A DNA stretch of 64,000 nucleotides. Origin: Enteractinococcus coprophilus. GTDB taxonomy: Bacteria > Actinomycetota > Actinomycetes > Actinomycetales > Micrococcaceae. The stretch lies in contig NZ_VFOU01000003.1 of NCBI RefSeq assembly GCF_006716305.1, positions 620,001 to 684,000 on the forward strand, in the 5' to 3' direction. The position numbers were made by a program, and so were the translations under genes. Under the pieces are notes generated by a model. The model had not been told where the DNA came from and searched no databases. It worked only from the letters and a program-made list of their open reading frames with translations. Every line of letters begins with the position of its first letter. Positions within the stretch are counted from its first letter, which is position 1. Positions 8,688 to 17,281 of this stretch are shown here, one piece after another.

Positions 8688-10247
8688 ATGCAAGACGCAG
8701 ATAACGTTGTTCCTGATGAGAGCGAGCATGATCCCATAGACGGGCTCGCCCAGTTCGTCCAGCGAGTGGAACAAGCACTTGCTCAACAGGACTATGCCCT
8801 TGCAACATCCCTTATTGAAGGAAACTTCGCAGCGACTTGGTTTGGTTTTGCACGGGAGCGAGCCGCCGAAATTCTTGAACTCCTGGCATATAAAGTCGGG
8901 GACGCGGCACCCCTAACCAACGCTGCTTACAAGATTCTTGTGGCGTCGCATGCCGGGCACACAAACACCCAAGCCCTGCAGGCCACGTTCGATGAAAATG
9001 ACCCGAAGCAGATGTTTGCCGTGGCGATGTTTCGGATGAGCGATTACCGGATACACGGGATGACTGATCGAGCCCTTGAACAAGCAGATATGCTCGAGAA
9101 TTACCTGAGCAAAATGCATCCGACCCTCAACGCTCGGGATGGTTTACTTTCACAAACTCCGGTGCAGATCGGCATTACCGCTACCCTGGCCGGAGATTTT
9201 TCACGTGCTCTGACATCATTGATGCAGGCACAACTGCGGCCTGCTAACTCATATTTTGTTTTTTTAGAACGCGAAGCACTTGTACAATCGGCCTTGATTC
9301 ACGCCACATTTGGTAATGCTGCCACAGCAAGCGGTCTGTTGACTCGAGCTACACAGGTTCCACGCACCTCCAGCTGGGTGGAACAACGCATCGATGTCCA
9401 AGCAGATTTTGCTGACATTCTGTTGGATCAGGGCGCCGTCGAAGATGCCATCGACCGGTTTGAACTCATTAGCTTGCATGATGTAGGAGAGACGTGGCCA
9501 TTTTATGTCGTGGTCCTCCATCGTCTACTCGAAGCCGCTGGCTACCATGATGAGCTGGAACATCGTCTGGAGATGCTTGATTCGCTACCATTAGCGAGAA
9601 AAGACGGGGAAGGCTTCACCGGCAGCGTGCTTCCACTAAAACGTGCACTCGTAGCACTCAGTGTTGGGCGAGGATCTGAGGCGGTACGTCTCCTGGAGCG
9701 CGCTGATCATTCGCTGACTTATACGAAGCTTGTGCGCGCGGCAACCGATATTTATGTGGGGCGTTTGCATCATGCGCTGGAACAGATTAAGGGCTTGCAG
9801 AACGCAACGCGTGGCTTCCGGCTGTTGGAGCTTCGAAGACTTTCTGTGCTGGCAGCCGGCCACTATATGTTGGGCAATACTCAAGACAGTATCCGTGCAC
9901 TGGATCTCGCAGCTCATATGCCACGGGGGCTGAACGCGCATGAGAAGTTACTCTTTGGCCCCGAAATTCAAGAGTTTGCTGAAAAACATGTGCCATTGTG
10001 GCCGAATGAATCCAGCGGCAACGCGATCTTCTTACCACGGCTACCAAAACGCGGACACTCTCTAACCGACAGAGAAATTGAAATCCTAGAACACCTGACC
10101 TTGGGGCTCACCAGGACAGAGATTGCTGAGCAACTCTTCGTCAGCCTAAGCACAATCAAAACTCAGCTGCAATCGATCTACAGAAAACTTGGAGTATCTT
10201 CGGCAGCAGATGCGGTGATTGAGGGCGAACGTCGCGGCATCATCTGA
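8688..10247 (+). CDS. LuxR-type regulator with long helical N-terminus, copy 1
   Basis: The 519-residue protein has a C-terminal LuxR-type helix-turn-helix (about 455-519: LTDREIEILEHLTLG, then EIAEQLFVSLSTIKTQL). The first 440 residues read as a series of alpha-helical hairpins, probably TPR-like. They contain no Walker A motif, so this is not a standard LAL/MalT ATPase, and no receiver domain is visible. A second, roughly half-identical copy lies downstream (10822-12378). The start is the first ATG after an in-frame stop at 8682; no Shine-Dalgarno site is seen, so the mRNA may be leaderless. Target and signal are unknown. Confidence 0.85.
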   Translation: MQDADNVVPDESEHDPIDGLAQFVQRVEQALAQQDYALATSLIEGNFAATWFGFARERAAEILELLAYKVGDAAPLTNAAYKILVASHAGHTNTQALQATFDENDPKQMFAVAMFRMSDYRIHGMTDRALEQADMLENYLSKMHPTLNARDGLLSQTPVQIGITATLAGDFSRALTSLMQAQLRPANSYFVFLEREALVQSALIHATFGNAATASGLLTRATQVPRTSSWVEQRIDVQADFADILLDQGAVEDAIDRFELISLHDVGETWPFYVVVLHRLLEAAGYHDELEHRLEMLDSLPLARKDGEGFTGSVLPLKRALVALSVGRGSEAVRLLERADHSLTYTKLVRAATDIYVGRLHHALEQIKGLQNATRGFRLLELRRLSVLAAGHYMLGNTQDSIRALDLAAHMPRGLNAHEKLLFGPEIQEFAEKHVPLWPNESSGNAIFLPRLPKRGHSLTDREIEILEHLTLGLTRTEIAEQLFVSLSTIKTQLQSIYRKLGVSSAADAVIEGERRGII

Positions 10248-10291
10248 CTGACCAAGTCAGGCAAACAGTGCTCCCCACCGGCTTTTAATTG

Positions 10292-10365
10292 CGACCCTGA
10301 CGGGACTTGAACCCGCGACCTCCGCCGTGACAGGGCGGCGCGCTAACCAACTGCGCTACAGGGCC
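10292..10365 (-). tRNA. tRNA-Asp (GTC), copy 1
   Basis: The minus strand folds into a full cloverleaf. Its acceptor stem is GGCCCTG with CAGGGTC and its discriminator is G. The anticodon loop CTGTCAC gives anticodon GTC, and the T-loop is TTCAAGT. CCA is not encoded. It lies 39 bases after tRNA-Glu copy 1 and is identical to the copy at 12907-12980 by eye. Confidence 0.95.
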
Positions 10366-10404
10366 ATGAGAACCATGACAGCCCTCAAAGCCATTACTGA
10401 CTTG

Positions 10405-10477
10405 TACCCCCAACGGGATTCGAACCCGTGCCGCCGCCGTGAAAGGGCGGTGTCCTAGGCCACTAGACGATGGGGGC
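10405..10477 (-). tRNA. tRNA-Glu (TTC), copy 1
   Basis: The minus strand gives a 73-nt cloverleaf with acceptor GCCCCCA/TGGGGGT, anticodon loop CTTTCAC (anticodon TTC) and T-loop TTCGAAT. The discriminator is A. It is co-oriented with tRNA-Asp copy 1 and is repeated at 13020-13092. Confidence 0.95.
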
Positions 10478-10512
10478 CTGCCTAACTGCCGCTGGGCGGA
10501 GTTAGAACCACA

Positions 10513-10542
10513 ATCATAAAGGTAATAGATGCCAATAATCAA
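10513..10542 (-). promoter_or_regulatory. Predicted promoter of tRNA-Glu/Asp copy 1
   Basis: On the minus strand TTGATT (10537-10542) and TATGAT (10513-10518) are separated by 18 bases, about 36 bases before the tRNA-Glu 5' end. The second tRNA cluster has the same TATGAT and 18-base spacing, so this copy is probably transcribed. Bases 10543-10821 upstream contain no other feature that I can recognise. Confidence 0.5.
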
Positions 10543-10821
10543 ATCATGGCGATGAGTGTTCTTTCGCCGCTCCTAGGGCCACTATCTGTTAGTGCATCCA
10601 GTGTTGCATGAACTTCTCTAGGCTTCAGTGTGCACCGTCCAAAAAACCTTTCGGTGGACCTTCGTCTGGACGAGTGATGCAAGGTGAAGCAAATGTATGG
10701 GACTCTCAGCAATAACCCGACTTATGACCTTCGGGACACGCACCTACCACGACGTTAGCTACTCGCTAGTATTATCTTGAAGTATCTACACAATGAAGTA
10801 CGTGAAGAAGAGGGAGGCGTG

Positions 10822-12378
10822 GTGTCTGATTTGACACGACAAAACCCACATGCCAACACCTCTGCTGCTGATGCACTCGAACTTCTTGCGGATGAAATCG
10901 AGCTGAAGCTTGCTAACGAAGACTATGACGCAGCAACTGAAGCTATCAACCGGGACCTCGCCGCGTCCTGGTTTGCTCTACGTCCCTGGCGAGCTATCGA
11001 GATCATCCAACTCCTCGGATCAAAGTCCTCTTCGCCCCCGCCCTTGATGAAAGCAGCGCGCAAAGTGCTGGTTGAAGATACTCGAGGAACGATCAGCCCA
11101 TCTTCAGTATGGTCAGACATCACGATGAGCGACTCGCGTGAGATCTTTCTCTTATGTGTCTTGCGGGTAGCTGACCTTCGGCTCAAAGGTCGAACACGGG
11201 AGGCTTTGCAGCAGAGCCTCGAAATGGAAAAATATCTGGGCTTAATGCAACCGCTCCTTGATTCCTATCACGGATGGGCTCTCAATACTGCTGTACAAAT
11301 CGGGATTTCTGCGATGTTGGCCGGCGATTTCACGCTGGCTTTAACAAGTTTTACTCGGGCCCAAATGCATGTTCCCATCCCCAAGTATGCATTTCTCACT
11401 CGGGACGCTCTCGTGAAGTCTGCGCTCATTCACGCGTGTTTTGGGAACTCAATGACAGCCAGATCGCTGATACATCGCGCGGACAGTGTGCCGCGAACTT
11501 CTAGTTGGGTTGAAGCTCATATTGATGCGCACCGGGATTTCGCCGAAGTGCTTGTCACATTTGATACCTACGAGCAAGCTCTGGAACGCCTGGATTCAAT
11601 CAGCCTGCATGATATTGGCGACATGTGGCCATTTTATGTCCTTGCTGTGCACCGAATTTTGGAGGGCGGTGGCTATCACGACCAGCTAAAACACCGCCTC
11701 GAGATGTTCGATACCATGCCGCTGCTTCGCATCGATGGGGATGGGTTTCTCGGTAGCATTATCCCGTTAAAGCGCGCCACGATTGCTATGCAGGCTGGTC
11801 GGGGAACAGAGGCACAGGGATTCTTAGATCGCGCAGACCAGTCCCTGGCCTTCACCCGCCTGTTTCAGGCGGCGGCCAATATTCATGTAGGCCGAACTCA
11901 ACAAGCCATCCAACAAGTCTCGCGTCTGCGGGTCGATACCCGCGGCTTTCGCCTCATGGAAGTTCGCAGGTTAGCGATTCTGGCGGCTGCCCAATATCAG
12001 TCGGATGAGCACGAGGGATGCATAGCTACCCTCAAACGCGCTGCACAGATGCCACGAGGTTTAACACCGACCGAAGTTCAACTGTTTAGCACCGAAACCC
12101 GCGAAATAGCCACGAAGCACGTTCCGAACTGGCCCATCGATAATGACGGCCCCTCCGTATTTCTTACTGGTCTTCCCAAACCTGGGCTGGGCCTGACAGA
12201 TCGCGAAGTCGAGATCATCCAGTACCTTGCAGATGGTTATACCCGCGCAAAAATGGCAGAAGCGATGTTCATTTCAGTGAACACGCTCAAAACACACCTA
12301 AAATCGATCTATAAGAAGCTCGAAGTGTCTAGTGCCGAAGAAGCGGTCGTGGGAGCCCAGCGACGGGGCCTCCTCTAG
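10822..12378 (+). CDS. LuxR-type regulator with long helical N-terminus, copy 2
   Basis: With the GTG at 10822 the product is 518 residues, matching copy 1 (519). GGGAGG at 10812-10817 is the ribosome site; a TTG at 10777 is in frame but lacks one. The helix-turn-helix is C-terminal (LTDREVEIIQYLADGYTRA onward) and the N-terminal 440 residues are helical repeats without an ATP-binding motif. Conserved blocks shared with copy 1 include VPRTSSWVE, SLHDIG.MWPFYV, GYHDQLKHRLEMFD and PLKRA. The gene lies between the two tRNA-Asp/Glu pairs, so the regulator and tRNA pair were probably duplicated together. Regulatory targets are unknown. Confidence 0.85.
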   Translation: MSDLTRQNPHANTSAADALELLADEIELKLANEDYDAATEAINRDLAASWFALRPWRAIEIIQLLGSKSSSPPPLMKAARKVLVEDTRGTISPSSVWSDITMSDSREIFLLCVLRVADLRLKGRTREALQQSLEMEKYLGLMQPLLDSYHGWALNTAVQIGISAMLAGDFTLALTSFTRAQMHVPIPKYAFLTRDALVKSALIHACFGNSMTARSLIHRADSVPRTSSWVEAHIDAHRDFAEVLVTFDTYEQALERLDSISLHDIGDMWPFYVLAVHRILEGGGYHDQLKHRLEMFDTMPLLRIDGDGFLGSIIPLKRATIAMQAGRGTEAQGFLDRADQSLAFTRLFQAAANIHVGRTQQAIQQVSRLRVDTRGFRLMEVRRLAILAAAQYQSDEHEGCIATLKRAAQMPRGLTPTEVQLFSTETREIATKHVPNWPIDNDGPSVFLTGLPKPGLGLTDREVEIIQYLADGYTRAKMAEAMFISVNTLKTHLKSIYKKLEVSSAEEAVVGAQRRGLL

Positions 12379-12721
12379 TTCGATTCGGGCGTGAGCCATT
12401 GTGCTAGATGAGTCAGCATCCTCCGCGCTACGTCATGTGCAGCAGATCAGTCGAAAATACGGTGCAACCATGCCTGCCACGCAGCTGCTTCGACACCCCT
12501 GCTGCGTTGTTCATTGAAACATCTCATTTTTGGGACCATAGAGATAATTCCGTCGGTGTGCGGACGACGAAATGAGAAGGCTGCTCCTCAATGACCCGGG
12601 CTTGTCCCGATTCGGCATACGGATCTGGCGACCAACCGACCTGGCCTTCACGCGTCGCGACCGCTAACCAAACCTGCTCGGGAGCTATAGCTACACTAAA
12701 GGAAACACCGGGAAATGGCGT
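12379..12721. other. Intergenic region without recognised features
   Basis: This stretch lies between the second LuxR-type gene and the terminator of the tRNA cluster. The only ORF of note (starting at 12591) runs through the terminator into tRNA-Phe on the opposite strand and has no protein-like pattern. Nothing else is supported. Confidence 0.6.
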
Positions 12722-12768
12722 CAGAAAAATAAAAGAACCCCCGCGATGTAGAAGCTACGCGAGGGTTC
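12722..12768 (-). terminator. Terminator of the tRNA-Glu-Asp-Phe cluster
   Basis: On the minus strand a hairpin (GAACCC-t-CGCG with CGCG-g-GGGTTC, 12735-12768) is followed by a T-rich tract (12722-12734). This is a Rho-independent terminator just after tRNA-Phe. Confidence 0.85.
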
Positions 12769-12770
12769 AG

Positions 12771-12843
12771 TGGTCCCGACCGGCGTCGATCCGGTGACCT
12801 TTCGATTTTCAGTCGAACGCTCTACCAACTGAGCTACAGGACC
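12771..12843 (-). tRNA. tRNA-Phe (GAA)
   Basis: A 73-nt cloverleaf on the minus strand with acceptor GGTCCTG/CGGGACC and anticodon loop CTGAAAA (anticodon GAA). The D-arm sequence is AGCTCAGTTGGTAGAGC and the discriminator is A. It is the last gene of the Glu-Asp-Phe order common in actinobacteria. Confidence 0.95.
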
Positions 12844-12906
12844 AAAACTATTTTCAGTTTGTCTGGGAAAAAGAGCCCGTCCTCAGTGGACAGGCTCCTA
12901 TATCCG

Positions 12907-12980
12907 CGACCCTGACGGGACTTGAACCCGCGACCTCCGCCGTGACAGGGCGGCGCGCTAACCAACTGCGCTACAGGGCC
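12907..12980 (-). tRNA. tRNA-Asp (GTC), copy 2
   Basis: Same cloverleaf as 10292-10365, with anticodon GTC. It lies between tRNA-Glu copy 2 and tRNA-Phe. The spacer to tRNA-Glu differs from that of copy 1 at only about three positions in 39 bases. Confidence 0.95.
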
Positions 12981-13019
12981 ATGAGAACCATAACAATCCT
13001 CAAAGCCATTACTGACTTG

Positions 13020-13092
13020 TACCCCCAACGGGATTCGAACCCGTGCCGCCGCCGTGAAAGGGCGGTGTCCTAGGCCACTAGACGATGGGGGC
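13020..13092 (-). tRNA. tRNA-Glu (TTC), copy 2
   Basis: Same 73-nt cloverleaf as 10405-10477, with anticodon TTC. It is first in the Glu-Asp-Phe transcription unit on the minus strand. Confidence 0.95.
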
Positions 13093-13139
13093 CTGACGTT
13101 CGCGGAGTTTTGCACTCGCTTGTGCGATCGACCTAGATC

Positions 13140-13169
13140 ATCATAGGCCTAAACGTTTTTCAAAAGCAA
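13140..13169 (-). promoter_or_regulatory. Predicted promoter of the tRNA-Glu-Asp-Phe cluster
   Basis: The minus strand has TTGCTT (13164-13169) and TATGAT (13140-13145) with an 18-base spacer, about 47 bases ahead of tRNA-Glu copy 2. Nothing else is recognised in 13093-13398 apart from the Shine-Dalgarno site of the next gene. Confidence 0.5.
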
Positions 13170-13398
13170 ATCAGCAGGAACGCCAGCAGAATCAGCACCC
13201 TGAGAAAACCCGACTAGCTAGCACAGAAACCCCTGTGCACCTCAGCGCATCAGTCCTTCATAGGCGGACATACCAGCCTGTCAAAACCCATTATGAACGC
13301 CGACTGGGAGCCGACGGCTTCCGACGAACCGCGTACAGACAAATCTCAATTTCCAGTGATATTGTGAGATTCAGCACTCTTAGATAGTAGGAGACCTG

Positions 13399-14175
13399 AT
13401 GGACAAGCCTGTTATGCCGGAGCTTTCACTGCTAAGCAGCGACAGCGAAGACGACCCGCTTCACGCCCATACACCGACACGGATCGCCGCCGCACTGCGC
13501 GAACATATCTGCAAAGGGGCACTCAGCCCCGGCACGAAGCTATCTGAAGAGATGATTGCTGCGGAGTTTGAGGTTTCTCGCAACACGCTGCGCGAAGCAT
13601 TTACCGTGCTGGCAGGTGAAGATCTTGTCTATAAGGTTCCCAACCGTGGTGTCTTCGTTATCGACCCTGGGCCGCGCGATATTCGAGAGATTTACCAAAC
13701 CCGACGATTCCTGGAGCCTTCGGCCATCCTCTGGGGCAAGCTCACGCCGGAACTCAGCGAAACATTCAATCGTGTTGCCGACCGCACGCGACGTGGGATC
13801 GCACAAGAAGATTTCTCGGCCATAGTAGAGGCCGATCGAAGCTTCCACGTTGCCGTGGTTGCCCTGGCAGGCTCGGATACAATGTCGCAAGCATTGGAGC
13901 GTCTGCTAACTCGGCTGCGACTAGCTTTCCACAGCCTACGAATCAGCACCCCCATTCACGGTACTTTCGCACAGCAGAACCTGGCGATCATCACTCGTAT
14001 CCTGGCCGGCGAACGCATCGAAGCTTCACGTGGACTCCACCGCTACCTCGGCTTGGCTGAAAACATGATCATGCAGTATGTCACTGGTGCCGCGCAACCG
14101 GCGACCGACCGCAAACAGCCTGCAGATCCCCTCAACAATGGACGAGAGATCCACCCAAAACTCATCCAGGAATAA
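13399..14175 (+). CDS. GntR-family regulator, FCD type
   Basis: The 258-residue protein has an N-terminal winged helix (about 25-95, with PGTKLSEEMIAAEFEVSRNT) and a helical FCD ligand-binding domain (about 100-230). This is the usual layout of FadR-subfamily GntR repressors. The ATG follows a TAGGAG ribosome site by about six bases. It is monocistronic and ends at a very strong terminator. FCD regulators often bind organic acids; the ligand and targets cannot be read from context. The last 35 residues are polar and probably disordered. Confidence 0.88.
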   Translation: MDKPVMPELSLLSSDSEDDPLHAHTPTRIAAALREHICKGALSPGTKLSEEMIAAEFEVSRNTLREAFTVLAGEDLVYKVPNRGVFVIDPGPRDIREIYQTRRFLEPSAILWGKLTPELSETFNRVADRTRRGIAQEDFSAIVEADRSFHVAVVALAGSDTMSQALERLLTRLRLAFHSLRISTPIHGTFAQQNLAIITRILAGERIEASRGLHRYLGLAENMIMQYVTGAAQPATDRKQPADPLNNGREIHPKLIQE

Positions 14176-14194
14176 GCGTTACAAATAGGTCACG

Positions 14195-14232
14195 TGGCGT
14201 CTGAAACGATCTCGTTTCAGACGCCATTTTTT
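14195..14232 (+). terminator. Rho-independent terminator after the GntR gene
   Basis: A perfect 15-bp stem (14195-14209 with 14212-14226) is followed by six T residues (14227-14232), 19 bases after the stop codon. Confidence 0.92.
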
Positions 14233-14462
14233 GCATGTCAAGCACCAAACCCATTTTCTGTGAAACAAATTGAAAAATCGACGATTCCTCAAGGATCCTG
14301 ATGATTACAGGCGTGTCGCGATAATTACACCGTTGTGATTCATGTGTACCTACGTGCCAGGTGTTGCAGTTGTGACAACTGTGCGGATAAAGTCATGGCT
14401 TGTGGTCACGATGGTTATAACAAAACCATAAAACTGGACTAGCCACAGAATGAGGAAGAATC

Positions 14463-16037
14463 GTGAAATCACGAAGTGTGAAAGGGGCAGCCGCCGGCGT
14501 CGCCCTGGTTACGGTCGCAGCAATGTCTGCCACCGCAATGCCACAGATCTTCTCAGAATCCGACACAGTTTTCGCCAAATCGACTCACGAGCCAGAAGCT
14601 ACACTCACCGAGGTACCTGATCTTCCAGATAAGACGACGATCGCGAAGGCGAAGGAAAATCCTGATGCCCAAGCGAAGTTGCGCGAAGACCTAAAGAAGA
14701 TCCTCGACAAGAGCAACCAGCGTTTGGCCGATGCCGAAGGTGAGACGCTTTCTGCAAACGAAAAAGCTCGCGAACTTGGCGAGGCCGCAGCAGAAGCTCG
14801 TCGTGAAGCTGAGACAGCTGCTCAGCAAGCGCAACTTGCAGCCGAAGAACATGAACTCGCTCAGGAAGAAGCTGGGGAAGCCGTTGCGGACATGTATCGC
14901 AACGGAAGCTTGACGACTGAAGAGTTCCTGTTGGGCGACGAAGATGCGCTGGCACAGGACGCGACCGAACAGCAACTGGCCAATTCATTAGCCGGTGACG
15001 TCGGGACAGCTCAGCAGAACCAGAACGCAGCAAAGCACCTTGAAGGCGAAGCCACTAATAAGTCAGAGGCCGCCGAGGAAGCTGCGAAAAAGGCTCAAGA
15101 AAAGGCCGAGGAAGAAGAGCGTAAAAAGCGCGAAGAACAAGAGCGCTTGGAACGCCTGGAACAACAACGTCTAGAAGCTGCAGCTGAAGCCCAGAGACTT
15201 CGGGAGGAAACCGCTGCAGCTCTTGCCGCCAGCGGCTCTGATGAGACCGTAGATGATCTTGATAACGAAGTTCGCCAAGAGTACGCTGCGCAGAACAACG
15301 GTGGCGAGGTTCCAACCCCGTCGACATCAGCAACCAGCACTGAGCAAGCTCAGCAAGCACCGGTGACGCCGACCGAAGAACCGACCCCAGAGGCTTCGCC
15401 AACGCCGTCGTCGACACCAACGCAAACCGCAACGCAATCGTCGGCGCCAACTGCGACGTCGTCACCGACGCAACGTGCTGCACAAACACCTCCTGCCACT
15501 CAAACGCCGACAGCGACTCGTTCAGCTACGCCAACTCCGACACCTACACCTACTCCAACTCAGACGCGGACGTCGACACCTACGCCGACGCCGACGAAGA
15601 CTCAGGCACCAAAACCGAAGCCAGCACCACAACAGGTCACAGCTGCTTCGGCCGGTTCCAACATGTCGGCTGCGGTCAACTGGGCGGTCAATAAGACCAA
15701 TGAAGCCGGTACCTCGTACGTATGGGGCGGGAACGGGCCGAAAGGTTATGACTGCTCAGGTTTCACGTCTGCAGCATTCGCTCAGTCTGGGAAGTCGCTG
15801 CCACGCCAGTCGAAGGCACAGTATGGTGCTGCTAAGCAGTACGTTTCGTTGAATAACCTGCGTCCTGGTGACTTGGTGTTCTGGTCAAATAACGGCCAAC
15901 AATCCGGTGTTTACCACGTGGCGATCTACATCGGTAACGGCCAGATCGCCCACGCCCGTAACCCATCGACCGGTATCACGGTCACCGGGTTGCACTACTC
16001 GCCATACAACATGATGTCCGTTGGTGGCCGGTACTAA
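14463..16037 (+). CDS. Secreted NlpC/P60 peptidoglycan hydrolase with coiled coil
   Basis: The GTG at 14463, after GAGGAAG, opens a 524-residue protein. A signal peptide (about 1-28) is followed by a long Ala/Glu/Lys/Gln-rich coiled coil (about 60-270) and a Pro/Thr/Ser linker (about 280-385). The C-terminal NlpC/P60 domain (about 400-524) has catalytic C431 in YDCSGF, H485 in YHVAIYIG and H497 in IAHARNP. It should be an exported D,L-endopeptidase cutting peptide stems of peptidoglycan during cell separation, like RipA/Cgp-type proteins. The coiled coil may keep it autoinhibited or bind an FtsEX-type partner; this is inferred. A c-di-AMP riboswitch sometimes precedes such genes but was not recognised in 14233-14462. 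Confidence 0.92.
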   Translation: MKSRSVKGAAAGVALVTVAAMSATAMPQIFSESDTVFAKSTHEPEATLTEVPDLPDKTTIAKAKENPDAQAKLREDLKKILDKSNQRLADAEGETLSANEKARELGEAAAEARREAETAAQQAQLAAEEHELAQEEAGEAVADMYRNGSLTTEEFLLGDEDALAQDATEQQLANSLAGDVGTAQQNQNAAKHLEGEATNKSEAAEEAAKKAQEKAEEEERKKREEQERLERLEQQRLEAAAEAQRLREETAAALAASGSDETVDDLDNEVRQEYAAQNNGGEVPTPSTSATSTEQAQQAPVTPTEEPTPEASPTPSSTPTQTATQSSAPTATSSPTQRAAQTPPATQTPTATRSATPTPTPTPTPTQTRTSTPTPTPTKTQAPKPKPAPQQVTAASAGSNMSAAVNWAVNKTNEAGTSYVWGGNGPKGYDCSGFTSAAFAQSGKSLPRQSKAQYGAAKQYVSLNNLRPGDLVFWSNNGQQSGVYHVAIYIGNGQIAHARNPSTGITVTGLHYSPYNMMSVGGRY

Positions 16038-16115
16038 TTTCTAGGATCCTCGAAGGGTTCGGAGTCCGGGGAAGTTCTCCGGACCCTTGGAGGTAATAAT
16101 TCAATAGCACGACAA

Positions 16116-16153
16116 CTGAGGGCCTGCACACCGTTTGGTATGCAGGCCCTCAG
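16116..16153. terminator. Bidirectional hairpin between the NlpC/P60 and Usp genes
   Basis: A 13-bp perfect stem (16116-16128 with 16141-16153) lies between two convergent genes and can serve both. The T-tracts on either side are short. Confidence 0.7.
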
Positions 16154-16170
16154 TCTTTGTAGTCAAGGCG

Positions 16171-17187
16171 TTATTCTTGTGGGTCCTGGTTGATCATCGG
16201 CCCGAACTCGGGACGATCGTGCAGGCGCGGATCGTCGTGGTACGGCACGATCATGACGGGCCCACGGGCGTGGGCTGCAATGCCCTGCGATGTTGACCCC
16301 AGCAGCGCTCCGGTGAAGCCACCCAACCCGCGCGTCCCGACGACGGTGAGGCGGGCGGATTCGGATTCGGCGACGACCGCATCGACGGGCACCCCGTCGA
16401 TAACTTCAGCTTCAATATTTAGGTCCGGGAAGTGGGATTGCAGCCATTCCACACCGGCGTTGAGCTTGTCGCGCAGTTCATCAAACATCGCGCGTTCATC
16501 CACCGTGGAGGGCAACCACTCCACAGCTGAGGAAACCGGAGCCATCGCGGTGATGACCTTCAAGCGACACGATGGACTGCGGCGAACGGTTTCTTCGGCA
16601 GCGCGCAGCATGGCAACACGGCCTTGTTCGGAACCATCAGAGGCGACGACCACCGGCGTATCGGTGCTGGCGCGAGACGCTTCGGCACCGCGTGGTACCA
16701 GCACGACCGGGCACTTAGCGTGTGCTGGTAAGCCGCGAGATACCGAGCCGACCAACAGGCCCAAGAAGCCGCCGCGGCCACGCGGACCGGCGACCAGTAG
16801 TTCGGCGTCGTGAGAATAATCCACGAGCACCGTGCCGGGATCCCCGAGCTCAACGTTGCAGCGGATCTCAACGCCTTCGGTGTCGCCGAGTTCGGCTTTG
16901 GTAGCTTCGAGAATCTGTCGGCACGATTGAGCCAGCGCGGAGTCCTCGTGGCCTCCGGTGGCAGCATCCACCGCTACCGATGGGAAGATCGGCAGGGTGT
17001 AAGCCGAAACCATGGTCAGTGGTGCACTAATACGTTTGGCTTCGCGCAGCGCCCAGACGGCAGCTGCCAGTGACCGTTTGGAGCCGTCCACCCCGACGAC
17101 GACGCCGTGTTTTTTCTTGGTGGGGTTTACAGGCAGTTCCGTGTCTGCGTTCACCTTGTTGGCTGGGTCATGAAATTGTTCGGTCAT
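16171..17187 (-). CDS. Tandem-domain universal stress protein
   Basis: The 338 residues carry two UspA domains (about 27-165 and 172-320). Each ends with the ATP-binding pattern G-2x-G-9x-G-S/T: GPRGRGGFLGLLVGSVS in the first and GTRGLGGFTGALLGSTS in the second. The protein is therefore predicted to bind ATP in both halves. Such proteins are induced by starvation or hypoxia in actinobacteria. It is monocistronic, with no regulator site recognised. The ATG at 17187 follows GGAGGGAACCGCC. Confidence 0.9.
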   Translation of the reverse strand: MTEQFHDPANKVNADTELPVNPTKKKHGVVVGVDGSKRSLAAAVWALREAKRISAPLTMVSAYTLPIFPSVAVDAATGGHEDSALAQSCRQILEATKAELGDTEGVEIRCNVELGDPGTVLVDYSHDAELLVAGPRGRGGFLGLLVGSVSRGLPAHAKCPVVLVPRGAEASRASTDTPVVVASDGSEQGRVAMLRAAEETVRRSPSCRLKVITAMAPVSSAVEWLPSTVDERAMFDELRDKLNAGVEWLQSHFPDLNIEAEVIDGVPVDAVVAESESARLTVVGTRGLGGFTGALLGSTSQGIAAHARGPVMIVPYHDDPRLHDRPEFGPMINQDPQE

Positions 17188-17281
17188 GGCGGTTCCCTCC
17201 GTACGGTCATCTCGCTTCCACGGTTCGGATGCGAAGTTCCTGTTTCCATTCTAGCGCCGAAGTCGGGTGTGACTCAGCCCT

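Noticed and set aside
10285-10542. Minus-strand ORF across tRNA-Glu and tRNA-Asp copy 1 (and its counterpart at 12834-13115)
   Set aside because: These ORFs are translations of tRNA genes; the cloverleafs explain the sequence.
12591-12797. Plus-strand ORF of 68 residues
   Set aside because: It runs through a terminator into the tRNA-Phe gene and lacks a protein-like pattern.
14233-14462. Possible c-di-AMP (ydaO-type) riboswitch before the NlpC/P60 gene
   Set aside because: Actinobacterial cell-wall hydrolases often have one, but I could not match its conserved core in this stretch.
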